Shown: positions 35,847-46,753, counted from the first letter of the stretch. The stretch: DNA of 64,000 bases from Streptomyces sp. NBC_00289 (GCF_041435115.1 NZ_CP108046.1:7316001-7380000); one strand, 5' to 3'. The notes: a model not told the origin generated them from the sequence alone. Made by a program: numbers and translations.

Positions 35847-37037
35847 GTGGCTGGTCGACGGCGGGTGGCGGGATCGGGAGTGGTGGCGCTGTGTCTGCTG
35901 CTCGTCTCCCTGGTCGGATGCGGGGGGCGGTCGGCGACCGACAGTGCGAAGGCCGACGTCCAGCGGGTCCTGGACCGGCGGGCGACCGCGGTCCTCGACC
36001 GGGACCGGGCCGCGTTCGTCCGCACCGGTGCGCTGAGCTGGTTCGGGAACCTCGGCGCGGTGCCGCTCGCGGCCTGGTCGTACCGCGTCACCGCCGTGCA
36101 CCGCACCGGCTCCACCGCCACCGCCGACGCCGAGCTGGGCTACCGCGTCGAGGGGTACGACACGGCCCCGGTCACCGTCGGCCGCACGCTGAACCTGAGC
36201 CGGGACGCGCACGGGCGGTGGTACGTCGACGCGGAGCTGCCCGCCCACAGGACCGCGCAGCAGCTGTGGGACCAGGGCGAGGTGACCGTCGTACGGGGTG
36301 CGCACAGCCTCGTGCTGGGGGTCGGGCAGTCCGGCGAGACGCTGCACCGGTACGCGGAGCTCGCCGACCACGCGGTGCCGGCCGTGTCGGCGGCCTGGGG
36401 CACGGGCTGGAGCCGGCACGTCGTGGTACTCGTCCCGAGGTCGCTGGACGGGATGGCGGGGCTGCTCGGCTCGCCCGCCTCCTCCTACCGGGGGATCGCC
36501 GCGGTCACCACCGGGGAGACGGGCGCCCCCGCCCGGGCGCCCGCGGACCGGATCATCGTCAATCCGGACGCGTACGGCGTCCTGGGCGGCGTCGGCAAGC
36601 AGGTCGTGCTCACCCACGAGACCACGCATGTGGCCACCCGCGCGGCCACCAGCGCCGCCACCCCGCTGTGGCTGTCCGAGGGGTACGCCGACTGGATCGG
36701 CTACCTGGGTACCGGGCGTACGCCGGCCGAGGCCGCGCCCGAGCTGTGGCGGGCGGTGACCGGCGGGCAGGTCCCCGCCGCGCTGCCGGACGACCGGGAC
36801 TTCGGCTTCACCGGGGACGCGACCAAGCTGGCGAAGGCGTACGAGGGCGGCTGGATGGCCTGCCGGTTCATCGCGGAGCACTGGGGCGACGCGCGGCTGC
36901 GCACGTTCTACCGGGCCGTGGGCGGGCACGAGAAGCGGGCCGGGGCGGTCGAGGACGCGATGAGCAAGGTGCTCGGCACGACACCGGCGGCGTTCACCGA
37001 GCGGTGGCGCGGCTATCTGCGGGCTCAGCTGGCCTGA
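35847..37037 (+). CDS. Lipoprotein metallopeptidase-like protein (HExxH)
   Basis: The 396-residue protein starts at GTG 35847, six bases after TACGAT, which suggests a leaderless mRNA. It begins with a lipoprotein signal (VVALCLLLVSLVGCGG). The C-terminal third has the zinc motif HETTH in VVLTHETTHVATRA and a downstream Glu in LWLSEGYADWIG, as in MA-clan peptidases; HWGDARLRTFYRAV follows. The N-terminal 180 residues resemble a transglutaminase-free, NTF2-like domain but are not assigned. It likely acts outside the cell on envelope proteins. Confidence 0.8.
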   Translation: MAGRRRVAGSGVVALCLLLVSLVGCGGRSATDSAKADVQRVLDRRATAVLDRDRAAFVRTGALSWFGNLGAVPLAAWSYRVTAVHRTGSTATADAELGYRVEGYDTAPVTVGRTLNLSRDAHGRWYVDAELPAHRTAQQLWDQGEVTVVRGAHSLVLGVGQSGETLHRYAELADHAVPAVSAAWGTGWSRHVVVLVPRSLDGMAGLLGSPASSYRGIAAVTTGETGAPARAPADRIIVNPDAYGVLGGVGKQVVLTHETTHVATRAATSAATPLWLSEGYADWIGYLGTGRTPAEAAPELWRAVTGGQVPAALPDDRDFGFTGDATKLAKAYEGGWMACRFIAEHWGDARLRTFYRAVGGHEKRAGAVEDAMSKVLGTTPAAFTERWRGYLRAQLA

Positions 37038-37098
37038 TCCGGCAGGGCCAGGGCCTCGGTGGGCCAGTCGCGCCGCAGCTCCCGCTCGCCGGACCGGA

Positions 37099-38334
37099 TC
37101 AGGGGGAGAGGGAGGTCTTGCTGGTGCGGGCGGCCTGAGCCGGCACCGGGGCCGGATCGGGGCGGGGCACCGTCGAGCGCCACAGCACGCGGGCCCCGGC
37201 GAGGGTGGCGAGCACCAGCAGGCCGTCGCGCACGAACAGGAGGGTGACACCGAGGGGGTCGCTCATCACGACGTGCGAGAACCAGATCGGGAACTCCAGC
37301 ACCGTCACCAGGCTCGCCGCCAGGACTAGGCAGACCGGCAGGCCCATCCGGCTGGCCCGGAAGCACATGCAGACCGCGGCCAGACCGATCAGCCACACCA
37401 GGTACTGCGGACTGATCACCCGGCTGGTGGTGGTGAACATCAGCACCGCCACGAACGCCGCGTCCGCGAGCGTGTGCGGCTGGAAGCGGGTGGCCATCAT
37501 CCGCCACAGCAGCAGCCAGCCGAAGGAGATGCCGGTGAGGAACAGGGCGGCCGTGCTCACCAGGTCGACATATGGGCCGATGAACTCGACCGAGCCGTAG
37601 TTGAGCAGCACCTGGCCGTCCCAGCCGTACTGCCGGGCCACGTGGAAGACCAGCGAACCCAGCGACTCGACCTCGGTGCCGCGGTCGCGCTGGAAGGTCA
37701 GGAAGGCGAAGGCGCCGGGCATGGCGATCGAGAACAGGGCCGCCAACGCAACCACGGTGGTCGCCGCCGACGCCCGGACTCCCCGCCTGCGCGCGGCGAC
37801 CAGCACCAGCACCGGCCACACCTTCAGCAGCGCCCCGAAGCCCGCCAGCGCGCCCGCCACCCGTGGATGCCGGCCGGCCGCGAGCAGCGCCGCGACCGCG
37901 ACCGCGGTGACCATCACGTCGTAGCGGGCGTAGACGGTCGGCCCGAGCAGCGGTACGCCCACCACCCACACCCACACGCCGCGCAGCGTCTTGCCGGGGC
38001 GCAGGCCCGCGTACAGCAGCAGGGCGAGGACGGCGAGGTCGGCGACGAAGGCGAGGACGAAGAACGCCTGGGTGTAGTCCAGGAAGGGCAGCAGCCCGGG
38101 GGAGAGGATCGCGAGCGCGGCGGCGGGCGGGTACTGCCAGGTCACGTCGTCCAGCGGGAAGGTGCCGGTGCGCAGCACGTCGTACCAGCCCTGGTAGATG
38201 ACGGAGACGTCGCTGGTGACGTCGGGGCCGGGGAAGACGTACACCCCGAAGACGAACAGCAGGAGGAACAGCCTGGTCACGCCCCAGGTCCCCAGCAGCC
38301 ACGCCAGTGACCGCCATCCGACCGTCGTCTTCAC
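37099..38334 (-). CDS. GT87-family polyprenyl-phosphomannose mannosyltransferase
   Basis: The 411-residue membrane protein has about ten hydrophobic helices and starts at GTG 38334. It has the family-typical GT-C first loop with acidic FPGPDVTSDVSVIYQGWYD and later YPPAAALAIL and LLKVWPVLVLVAARRRG. GT87 enzymes add alpha-1,2-mannose to lipid-linked glycans from polyprenyl-phosphomannose. Its divergent neighbour is a PimB-like GT4 enzyme, so phosphatidylinositol mannoside or lipoglycan synthesis is the likely context. Confidence 0.85.
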   Translation of the reverse strand: MKTTVGWRSLAWLLGTWGVTRLFLLLFVFGVYVFPGPDVTSDVSVIYQGWYDVLRTGTFPLDDVTWQYPPAAALAILSPGLLPFLDYTQAFFVLAFVADLAVLALLLYAGLRPGKTLRGVWVWVVGVPLLGPTVYARYDVMVTAVAVAALLAAGRHPRVAGALAGFGALLKVWPVLVLVAARRRGVRASAATTVVALAALFSIAMPGAFAFLTFQRDRGTEVESLGSLVFHVARQYGWDGQVLLNYGSVEFIGPYVDLVSTAALFLTGISFGWLLLWRMMATRFQPHTLADAAFVAVLMFTTTSRVISPQYLVWLIGLAAVCMCFRASRMGLPVCLVLAASLVTVLEFPIWFSHVVMSDPLGVTLLFVRDGLLVLATLAGARVLWRSTVPRPDPAPVPAQAARTSKTSLSP

Positions 38335-38456
38335 GTGAACCCCTGCCCGTTCGCTGCGCGCCCTGAGGAGAACATGATGTCCCGCCCTGCTGTGAGCCTG
38401 CCACAGGTGCGGCCGGGGCCCGGCTGTGAGCGGCCCGTTCGGTAGGGTCGGCGGCG

Positions 38457-39599
38457 ATGCACAAGACCCTCGTCGTCACGAACGACTTCCCGCCCCGGCC
38501 CGGCGGTATCCAGGCCTTCCTGCACAACATGGCGCTGCGGGTCGACCCCGAGCGGCTCGTCGTGTACGCCTCCACCTGGAAGCGCGGCCGGGAGGGCGTC
38601 GAGGCGACCGCCGCCTTCGACGCCGAGCAGCCCTTCACCGTCGTCCGCGACCGTACGACGATGCTGCTGCCGACGCCCGACGTGACCCGGCGGGCCGTCG
38701 GGCTGCTGCGCGAGCACGGCTGCACATCGGTCTGGTTCGGGGCGGCGGCCCCGCTCGGGCTGATGGCGCCGGCGCTGCGCAGGGCGGGCGCCGACCGGCT
38801 GGTGGCCACGACCCACGGCCACGAGGCCGGATGGGCCCAGCTGCCCGCGGCACGGCAGCTGCTGCGCCGGATCGGGGAGTCCACCGACACGGTCACCTAC
38901 CTCGGGGAGTACACGCGCTCGCGGATCGCCGCCGCGCTGACCCCGCGGGCGGCCGCGCGGATGGCGCACCTGCCGCCCGGGGTCGACGAGAAGACCTTCC
39001 ACCCGGGATCGGGCGGTGCCGAGGTCCGGGCCAGGCTCGGGCTGACCGACCGTCCCGTGGTCGTGTGCGTGTCCCGGCTGGTCCCGCGCAAGGGGCAGGA
39101 CACGCTGATCCTGGCCATGCCCCGGATCCTGGCCGCCGAGCCGGAGGCCGTGCTGCTGATCGTCGGCGGCGGGCCGTACGAGAAGGAGCTGCGCGCACTG
39201 GCGCGGTCGACCGGGGTGGCCGGCTCGGTGCGCTTCACCGGGGCGGTGCCCTGGGCCGAGCTGCCCGCGCACTACGGCGCCGGCGACGTGTTCGCGATGC
39301 CGTGCAGGACCCGGCGGGGCGGGCTCGACGTGGAGGGCCTCGGAATCGTCTACCTGGAGGCCTCGGCGACCGGCCTGCCCGTCGTCGCCGGTGACTCCGG
39401 CGGCGCCCCCGACGCGGTCCTCGACGGCGAAACCGGCTGGGTGGTCCGCGGCGGCTCCCCCGAGGAGACGGCCGACCGCATCACCGTCCTCCTCGCGGAC
39501 CCGGAACTCCGGCGGCGGATGGGCGAACGGGGACGAGCCTGGATCGAGGAGAAATGGCGCTGGGATCTCCTGGCGGATCGCCTGAAAACCCTGCTGTAG
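38457..39599 (+). CDS. pimB: GT4 mannosyltransferase, PimB-like
   Basis: This enzyme adds the second mannose to phosphatidylinositol mannosides in actinobacteria. The 380-residue protein starts at ATG 38457, eight bases after TAGGGT (leaderless candidate). It shows the N-terminal donor-acceptor motif VVTNDFPPRPGGIQAFLHN, THGHEAGWAQLP, LPPGVDEKTFHPG, CVSRLVPRKGQD and the donor-binding GLGIVYLEASATGLPVVAG with the EX7E Glu pair. The product name follows close family resemblance; a related mannosyltransferase is possible. Confidence 0.88.
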   Translation: MHKTLVVTNDFPPRPGGIQAFLHNMALRVDPERLVVYASTWKRGREGVEATAAFDAEQPFTVVRDRTTMLLPTPDVTRRAVGLLREHGCTSVWFGAAAPLGLMAPALRRAGADRLVATTHGHEAGWAQLPAARQLLRRIGESTDTVTYLGEYTRSRIAAALTPRAAARMAHLPPGVDEKTFHPGSGGAEVRARLGLTDRPVVVCVSRLVPRKGQDTLILAMPRILAAEPEAVLLIVGGGPYEKELRALARSTGVAGSVRFTGAVPWAELPAHYGAGDVFAMPCRTRRGGLDVEGLGIVYLEASATGLPVVAGDSGGAPDAVLDGETGWVVRGGSPEETADRITVLLADPELRRRMGERGRAWIEEKWRWDLLADRLKTLL

Positions 39600-39620
39600 A
39601 ACCCCACCGCTCAGGGCCGC

Positions 39621-39835
39621 GCCCGTAAGGGGCGCGGGGAACGGCGCCACAAGCCACGTACAACGCGCAGCCGCGCACTTCGCGAACCTCGCCTCGGGAT
39701 GGCGCACACAGGCGAGACCGGTCGCCCGATGGGCAACGCTCGCTGAGACGCGCCCGAAGGGGCGCGGGGAACGGCGCGACAGGCCACGTACAACCCGCAG
39801 CCGCGGACTTCGCGAAACCTCGCCTCGGGACGGCG
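39621..39835. repeat. Two copies of an 84-bp dispersed intergenic element
   Basis: Copies at 39621-39704 and 39752-39835 share the core AAGGGGCGCGGGGAACGGCG, CCACGTACAAC, CGCAGCCGCG and ACTTCGCGAA...CCTCGCCTCGGGA with few differences. Each starts with a hairpin (CGCGCCC / GGGCGCG). A related partial copy lies at 17706-17768. The copies fill the gap behind pimB and may end its transcript. Confidence 0.75.
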
Positions 39836-39873
39836 CCCCAAAACCGGCGCAGCCCCTAGGCGGAACCGAATAA

Positions 39874-41529
<1,656 letters not shown>

Positions 41530-41542
41530 GCCGGCCTGCTTC

Positions 41543-43339
41543 CTACTTCTGGTAGATGGCCTCGATCTCGTCCGAGTAGTCCTTGGCCACCACGTTGCGC
41601 TTGAGCTTCAGGGACGGCGTCAGGTGGCCCGACTCCTCCGTGAACTGGGAGGACAGAATGCGGAACTTCCGCACCGATTCCGCCTTCGACACCGCGGCGT
41701 TGCCGTCGTCGACCGCCGACTGGATCGCGGCCAGCAGGTCCGCGTCGGCGTGCAGCGACGCCGCGGTGGAGCCCGCGGGCTTGCCGTGCTCGGCGGCCCA
41801 GCGGCCCAGGAACTCGTCGTCGATGGTGACCAGCGCGCCCACGAACGGCCGCCCGTCGCCGACCACCATGCACTCCGCGACCAGCGCGTGCGCCCGGATA
41901 CGGTCCTCGATCACGGCCGGGGCGACGTTCTTGCCGCCCGCGGTGACGATGATCTCCTTCTTGCGGCCGGTAATCCTGAGGTAGCCGTCCTCGTCGAGGG
42001 TGCCGATGTCACCGGTGTGGAACCAGCCGTCGGCCAGCGCCTCCGCGGTGGCCGCCTCGTTGTTCCAGTAGCCCTGGAACAGGTGCTCGCCGTGCAGCAG
42101 CACCTCGCCGTCGTCCGCGATCCGCACCACCGAGCCGGGCAGCGGCTGGCCGACCGTGCCGATCTTCTGGCGGTCCCAGGGGTTGAACGCGGTGGCGGCA
42201 CAGGACTCGGTCAGGCCGTAGCCCTCCAGGACCGTGAAGCCGATGCCGCGGAAGAAGTGACCCAGGCGCTCGCCCAGCGGTGCGCCGCCGGAGATGGCGT
42301 ACTCGCCCTTGCCGCCGAGCACCGCGCGCAGCTTGCTGTAGACGAGCTTGTCGAACGTCCGGTGCTTGATCTTCAGACCGAGCGAGGGGCCCGCCGGGGT
42401 GTCCAGGGCCTTGCTGTAGGCGATCGCCGTGTCGGCGGCCTTGTCGAAGATCTTGCCCTTGCCGTCGGCCTGCGCCTTGGCGCGCGCCGAGTTGTAGACC
42501 TTCTCGAAGACGCGAGGCACACCCAGGATCAGCGTCGGCCGGTAGGCGGCCAGTTCGTCGGTGAGGTTCTTGATGTCCGGAACGTTGCCCAGTTTGATCG
42601 GCGCCATCATGGGCGCGATCTGCACCAGCCGGCCGAAGACGTGCGCGAGCGGCAGGAAGAGCAGGACCGAACACTCGCCGGTGCGGAACAGCGGCCGCAG
42701 GCGTTCCACGATGTTTCCGCACTCGGCGAAGAAGCTGCGGTGGGTGAGCACACAGCCCTTGGGCCGCCCGGTGGTGCCGGAGGTGTAGACGATGGTCGCC
42801 GGGTCGTCGGCCTTGGCGACGGAGCTGCGCTCCTCGACCACGGCGTCGCTGATGTCCTGGCCGGCGCGGCCCAGTTCCTCGACGGCACCGGCCTCGATCT
42901 GCCAGACCTGCTTGAGGGCGGGCAGCCGGTCGCGCACCGACTCGACGGCGGCCGCGTGCCCGTCCAACTCGACGACGCAGGCGGTGGCGCCCGAGTCGGA
43001 GAGGATCCACTGGACCTGCTCCGGGGAGCTGGTCTCGTACACCGGCACGGTGATCGCGCCCGCGCACCAGATCGCGAAGTCGAGCAGCGTCCACTCGTAG
43101 CGGGTACGGGACATCAGAGCGACCCGGTCGCCCGGCTGGACGCCGGAGGCGATGAGTCCCTTGGCTGCGGCGTGCACCTCCGCGAGGAACGCCGTCGCCG
43201 TCACGTCCTGCCAGACGCCGCCGACCTTGCGGGCGATGACGGCGACATCGGGATGCTGCGCGGCGTTTCTGCGGACGATGTCGGTGAGATTGCCGTCCGA
43301 AGGGACCTCGTACAAAGCCGGAAGGCTGAACTCGCGCAA
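41543..43339 (-). CDS. fadD: Long-chain fatty acid-CoA ligase
   Basis: The 598-residue AMP-forming synthetase starts at TTG 43339, behind AGGAG at about nine bases. It has the ATP motif IVYTSGTTGRPKGCVLTHRS, a gate region AYRPTLILGVPRVFEKVY, GYGLTESCAATAFNP, WFHTGDIGTLDEDGYLRITGRKKE and the hinge Lys near LTPSLKLKRNVVAKDY. It activates fatty acids for beta-oxidation or lipid synthesis. Cholesterol oxidase next door makes a sterol side-chain role worth testing. A TetR-type palindrome lies in the divergent region upstream. Confidence 0.93.
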   Translation of the reverse strand: MREFSLPALYEVPSDGNLTDIVRRNAAQHPDVAVIARKVGGVWQDVTATAFLAEVHAAAKGLIASGVQPGDRVALMSRTRYEWTLLDFAIWCAGAITVPVYETSSPEQVQWILSDSGATACVVELDGHAAAVESVRDRLPALKQVWQIEAGAVEELGRAGQDISDAVVEERSSVAKADDPATIVYTSGTTGRPKGCVLTHRSFFAECGNIVERLRPLFRTGECSVLLFLPLAHVFGRLVQIAPMMAPIKLGNVPDIKNLTDELAAYRPTLILGVPRVFEKVYNSARAKAQADGKGKIFDKAADTAIAYSKALDTPAGPSLGLKIKHRTFDKLVYSKLRAVLGGKGEYAISGGAPLGERLGHFFRGIGFTVLEGYGLTESCAATAFNPWDRQKIGTVGQPLPGSVVRIADDGEVLLHGEHLFQGYWNNEAATAEALADGWFHTGDIGTLDEDGYLRITGRKKEIIVTAGGKNVAPAVIEDRIRAHALVAECMVVGDGRPFVGALVTIDDEFLGRWAAEHGKPAGSTAASLHADADLLAAIQSAVDDGNAAVSKAESVRKFRILSSQFTEESGHLTPSLKLKRNVVAKDYSDEIEAIYQK

Positions 43340-43560
43340 GACTGCTGCTCCTCATAGGGCGCCGGCGCCACGACGTTGTGCGATGCGACGGTGCGGTCCA
43401 CGGCTCGGGCAGTACTCAGGAAGTCAGTGGTTGAAAACCTGAGCACGATTGGACTGCCCGGACGTTACCCGCCGGTATGGCTTCTTCGACAGGGGGTCCC
43501 GACGAGATGTTCGCTGCGTCACACGGATGGGTATTCCTTGACGCACAGTAGTCCACCCCC

Positions 43561-43578
43561 TAACTGACCGGCCAGTAA
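43561..43578. promoter_or_regulatory. TetR-type operator candidate between fadD and the phosphoesterase gene
   Basis: TAACTGACCGGCCAGTAA is an 18-bp imperfect palindrome (14 of 18 positions symmetric). It overlaps a possible plus-strand -10 that lies 17 bp from TTGACG at 43538-43543. Confidence 0.4.
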
Positions 43579-43634
43579 CCGCAGGCCCTGCCGCCACTGT
43601 TCACGTATGCCGCACACGCCTACTCTTGATCGCC

Positions 43635-44432
43635 ATGGCATCCACACCACCGGGCAACCGCGGGACACGCGTCCACGTGGTCAGCGACGTCCACGGCAAC
43701 GCCCGTGACCTGGCCAGAGCCGGCGACGGCGCCGACGCGCTGATCTGTCTGGGTGATCTCGTCCTCTTCCTGGACTACGCCGACCACTCGCGCGGCATCT
43801 TCCCCGACCTGTTCGGCGCCGAGAACGCCGACCGCCTCGTCGAGCTGCGTACCGCCCGCCGCTTCGAGGAGGCGCGGGAGCTCGGGGCCCGGCTGTGGGC
43901 GGGCATCGACACCGACCGGGCCACGGCGATCGAGCGGGCGGTCCGCCGGCAGTACGCCGAGCTGTTCGCCGCCTTCCCGACACCGACGTACGCCACCTAC
44001 GGCAATGTCGACATGCCGCCCCTGTGGCGCGAGTACGCCCGACCCGGCGTCACGGTGCTGGACGGGCAACGGGCGGAGATCGGGGGCCGGGTCTTCGGCT
44101 TCGTCGGCGGAGGCCTGCGCACCCCCATGCGCACGCCGTACGAGATCAGCGACGAGGAGTACGCGGCGAAGATCGAGGCGGTGGGCGAGGTCGACGTGCT
44201 GTGCACCCACATTCCGCCGGAGGTGCCCGAACTGGTCTACGACACCGTCGCGCGCCGCTTCGAACGGGGCAGCCGGGCCCTGCTGGCCGCGATCCACCGC
44301 ACCAGGCCGCGGTACGCGCTGTTCGGCCACGTCCACCAGCCACTGGTCCGGCGGATGCGGATCGGGGCGACCGAGTGCGTCAACGTCGGTCACTTCGCGG
44401 GATCCGGGAAGCCGTGGGCGCTGGAATGGTGA
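43635..44432 (+). CDS. Calcineurin-like metallophosphoesterase
   Basis: The 265-residue protein starts at ATG 43635, eight bases after TACTCT (leaderless candidate); TTG 43626 is in frame too. It has the full dimetal set: VVSDVHGNARDLA, LICLGDLVLFLD, YGNVDMPP, LCTHIPPEVPEL and FGHVHQPLVRR. Substrate specificity is not visible; cyclic nucleotide or sugar phosphate are options. It begins a run of plus-strand genes through glkA. Confidence 0.9.
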   Translation: MASTPPGNRGTRVHVVSDVHGNARDLARAGDGADALICLGDLVLFLDYADHSRGIFPDLFGAENADRLVELRTARRFEEARELGARLWAGIDTDRATAIERAVRRQYAELFAAFPTPTYATYGNVDMPPLWREYARPGVTVLDGQRAEIGGRVFGFVGGGLRTPMRTPYEISDEEYAAKIEAVGEVDVLCTHIPPEVPELVYDTVARRFERGSRALLAAIHRTRPRYALFGHVHQPLVRRMRIGATECVNVGHFAGSGKPWALEW

Positions 44433-44545
44433 GAGTCCCCTGGTAGGGGGTGAACTCCGGCCGTCCACTGCGCGGTAGCCTTCACGCTGCACACACGTGC
44501 GCACGACGACCTGTTTACCGGCCCGCATCTGGAGGAGCCACCGCG

Positions 44546-44989
44546 ATGGCGGAACACACCAGCTCGAGCATCACGATCGAGGCGGCACCGGCCGACGTCA
44601 TGGCGGTCATCGCCGACTTCGCCCGCTATCCGGACTGGACCGGCGAGGTGAAGGAGGCCGAGGTCCTCAAGACCGACGAGCAGGGCCGCGCCGAGCAGGT
44701 CCGCCTCGTCATGGACGCCGGAGCCATCAAGGACGACCAGACCCTGGGCTACACCTGGACCGGCGAGAACGAGGTCTCCTGGACCCTGGTCAAGTCCCAG
44801 ATGCTCCGCTCCCTGGACGGCTCCTACATCCTCAAGCCCGCGGGCGCGGGGGCCACCGAGGTGACGTACCTGCTCACCGTGGACGTCAAGATCCCCATGC
44901 TCGGCATGATCAAGCGCAAGGCCGAGAAGGTCATCATCGACCGGGCGCTGGCGGGACTGAAGAAGCGGGTGGAGTCGGGCGAGAAGTAG
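44546..44989 (+). CDS. SRPBCC (START-like) family protein
   Basis: The 147-residue protein starts at ATG 44546 behind GGAGGAG. It begins SITIEAAPADVMAVIADFAR and YPDWTGEVKEAEVL, and ends VIIDRALAGLKKRVESGEK, the usual polyketide-cyclase/START layout with a deep ligand cavity. It has no signal peptide. A ligand, perhaps lipid or isoprenoid, is unknown. It precedes an ArsA-like ATPase gene by 42 bp. Confidence 0.88.
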   Translation: MAEHTSSSITIEAAPADVMAVIADFARYPDWTGEVKEAEVLKTDEQGRAEQVRLVMDAGAIKDDQTLGYTWTGENEVSWTLVKSQMLRSLDGSYILKPAGAGATEVTYLLTVDVKIPMLGMIKRKAEKVIIDRALAGLKKRVESGEK

Positions 44990-45031
44990 CCCGACCGCCC
45001 GGACCGGCGCGCAGAGGTACCGTTCACCATC

Positions 45032-46201
45032 ATGCGCACCATCCTGATCACGGGCCCCGGCGGCGGTGGCCGTACCACCACCGCGGCCGCCACCGCGCTC
45101 GCCGCCGCCCGGGAGGGCACCCGCACCCTCGTGCTGAGCGCCGACCGCACCGACACCCTCGGCGCGGCCCTGGACGCGGTGACGGGACCGGTCCCCCAGG
45201 AGGTCGCGCCCCGCCTCACCGCTTGGCGGCCGGACGCGGCCGAGCGGTTCCGGGAGGACCTCACCGCCTTCCAGGCCCGCGCGGCCTCCGCCTTCGACCT
45301 CCTCGGAGCCTCCCGCCTGGACCCCGAGGAGCTCACCCCCCTGCCCGGCGCCGAGGAGCTCGCCCTGTTGCGCGCCCTGCGGGACGCGGCCCTCGCCGAG
45401 AGCCACGACCTCCTGGTCGTCGACCTCCCGCCCACCCCGCAGGCCCTCGCCCTGCTCGCCCTGCCCGAGGAACTCCGCCGCTACCTCCGCCGGCTGCTCC
45501 CGGCCGAGCGGCAGGCGGCCCGCGCCCTGCGCCCGGTCCTCGGCCGGCTCGCCGGCGTCCCCATGCCCGCCGAGTGGCTGTACGAGACGGCCGCGCGCTG
45601 GGACCTGGAACTCGCCGCCGTCGAGGCCGTCGTCGCCGACCGCGACACCGTCGTACGGCTGGTCGCCGAACCCGGTCCGGCCGGTGCCGACTCCGTCCGC
45701 GCCGCCACCCTCGCCCTGGCCCTGCGCGGACTGCGCCCCGACGTGCTGGTCGCGAGCCGCGTCCTGCCGGAGGACGCGGCCCACGGCTGGCTGGCCGGCC
45801 CCGTGGCCCAGCAGCGCAAGGTCCTGGAGGAGTGGCGGGAGTCGTACGACGTCCGCCCGGTCGCCCACCTCGGCCAGGACCCCCGCGGCGCCGACGACCT
45901 CGCCGCGCTTGCCGTGCCGGGCGTCAACGGCACGACCTCCACCGTGGAGTGGACCGTCGCCGACCGGCTCGCCGAGGACGGCGTGCTCGTCTGGCACCTG
46001 CCCCTGCCCGGCGCGATACGGGACGAGCTGGACCTGGTGCGCCGCGGCGACGAACTCGTCGTCACGGCAGGCCGGCTCCGCCGGATCGTGCCGCTGCCGT
46101 CCGCCCTGCGCCGCTGCACCGTCGCCGGGGCCGCGCTGCGGGAGGGCGAACTGCGCGTCCGGTTCGCCCCGGATCCGCATCTGTGGCCGCGGACACGATG
46201 A
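45032..46201 (+). CDS. ArsA/GET3-like ATPase with altered Walker A
   Basis: The 389-residue protein starts at ATG 45032, eight bases after TACCGT. It has a nucleotide loop ILITGPGGGGRTTTAAATAL where the expected Lys is Arg, the signature-like LVLSADRTDTLGAALD, and Walker B-like HDLLVVDLPPTPQAL. The C-terminal 70 residues resemble the beta-rich tail of actinobacterial ArsA homologues (WHLPLPGAIRDELDL). Whether it hydrolyses ATP is uncertain. It lies between the SRPBCC and DUF5304 genes. Confidence 0.82.
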   Translation: MRTILITGPGGGGRTTTAAATALAAAREGTRTLVLSADRTDTLGAALDAVTGPVPQEVAPRLTAWRPDAAERFREDLTAFQARAASAFDLLGASRLDPEELTPLPGAEELALLRALRDAALAESHDLLVVDLPPTPQALALLALPEELRRYLRRLLPAERQAARALRPVLGRLAGVPMPAEWLYETAARWDLELAAVEAVVADRDTVVRLVAEPGPAGADSVRAATLALALRGLRPDVLVASRVLPEDAAHGWLAGPVAQQRKVLEEWRESYDVRPVAHLGQDPRGADDLAALAVPGVNGTTSTVEWTVADRLAEDGVLVWHLPLPGAIRDELDLVRRGDELVVTAGRLRRIVPLPSALRRCTVAGAALREGELRVRFAPDPHLWPRTR

Positions 46202-46258
46202 ACCGCGTACGGCCGTTCGGGTAACGTCGTAGGGACGAACCGTAGTCAGGAGTCCGCC

Positions 46259-46753
46259 ATGAGCGAAGAGCGCCCCACGCCCGACGCCACCGGGCCGGAG
46301 GCCGTCGACGAACCGCGGGCGGGAGACGACGACGCCTGGGCGACGGCGTGTGCCGAGGACCTCGCGGCGGAGAAGGCCCGCCGTCGCGCCGAGTACGGCC
46401 CGCCCCGGGTCTCGGCCGCCGAGGAGCTGCGCAAGCTCGTCGACGTGGTCGCCGACAAACTGTCCGGAGTCCAGTCGCCGCTCCTGGGAGCGGTCGCCGG
46501 GCCCGCGGCCCAGCAGGTGGTACGCCAGGTCGTCCAGCAGGCCAAGGCCGCCGTCGAGCCCGTCATCGAACGCAACCCGGACGTTTTCGATCACCTCGCC
46601 GCGGCCGGCAACGAACTCCTCGCCGCCTACCGTTCCGCCGTGCAGGCCCAGGAGCAGCGCTGGACCGCGCGCGCCGAGGACCCCGGGCACCCGGGCGACC
46701 GCGGTGACCGTGGCGAGGGCACCGGCCCCGGCGAGCGCATCGACCTGGACTGA
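46259..46753 (+). CDS. DUF5304-type conserved protein
   Basis: The 164-residue protein starts at ATG 46259 behind CAGGAG. It has an acidic start (ERPTPDATGPEAVDEPRAG), a central alpha-helical part (AEELRKLVDVVADKLSGV, QQVVRQVVQQAKAAVEPVI) and a Gly/Asp/Arg-rich end. It has no membrane segment. I recognise only an actinobacterial family of unknown function. It belongs to the same run as the ArsA-like gene. Confidence 0.8.
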   Translation: MSEERPTPDATGPEAVDEPRAGDDDAWATACAEDLAAEKARRRAEYGPPRVSAAEELRKLVDVVADKLSGVQSPLLGAVAGPAAQQVVRQVVQQAKAAVEPVIERNPDVFDHLAAAGNELLAAYRSAVQAQEQRWTARAEDPGHPGDRGDRGEGTGPGERIDLD

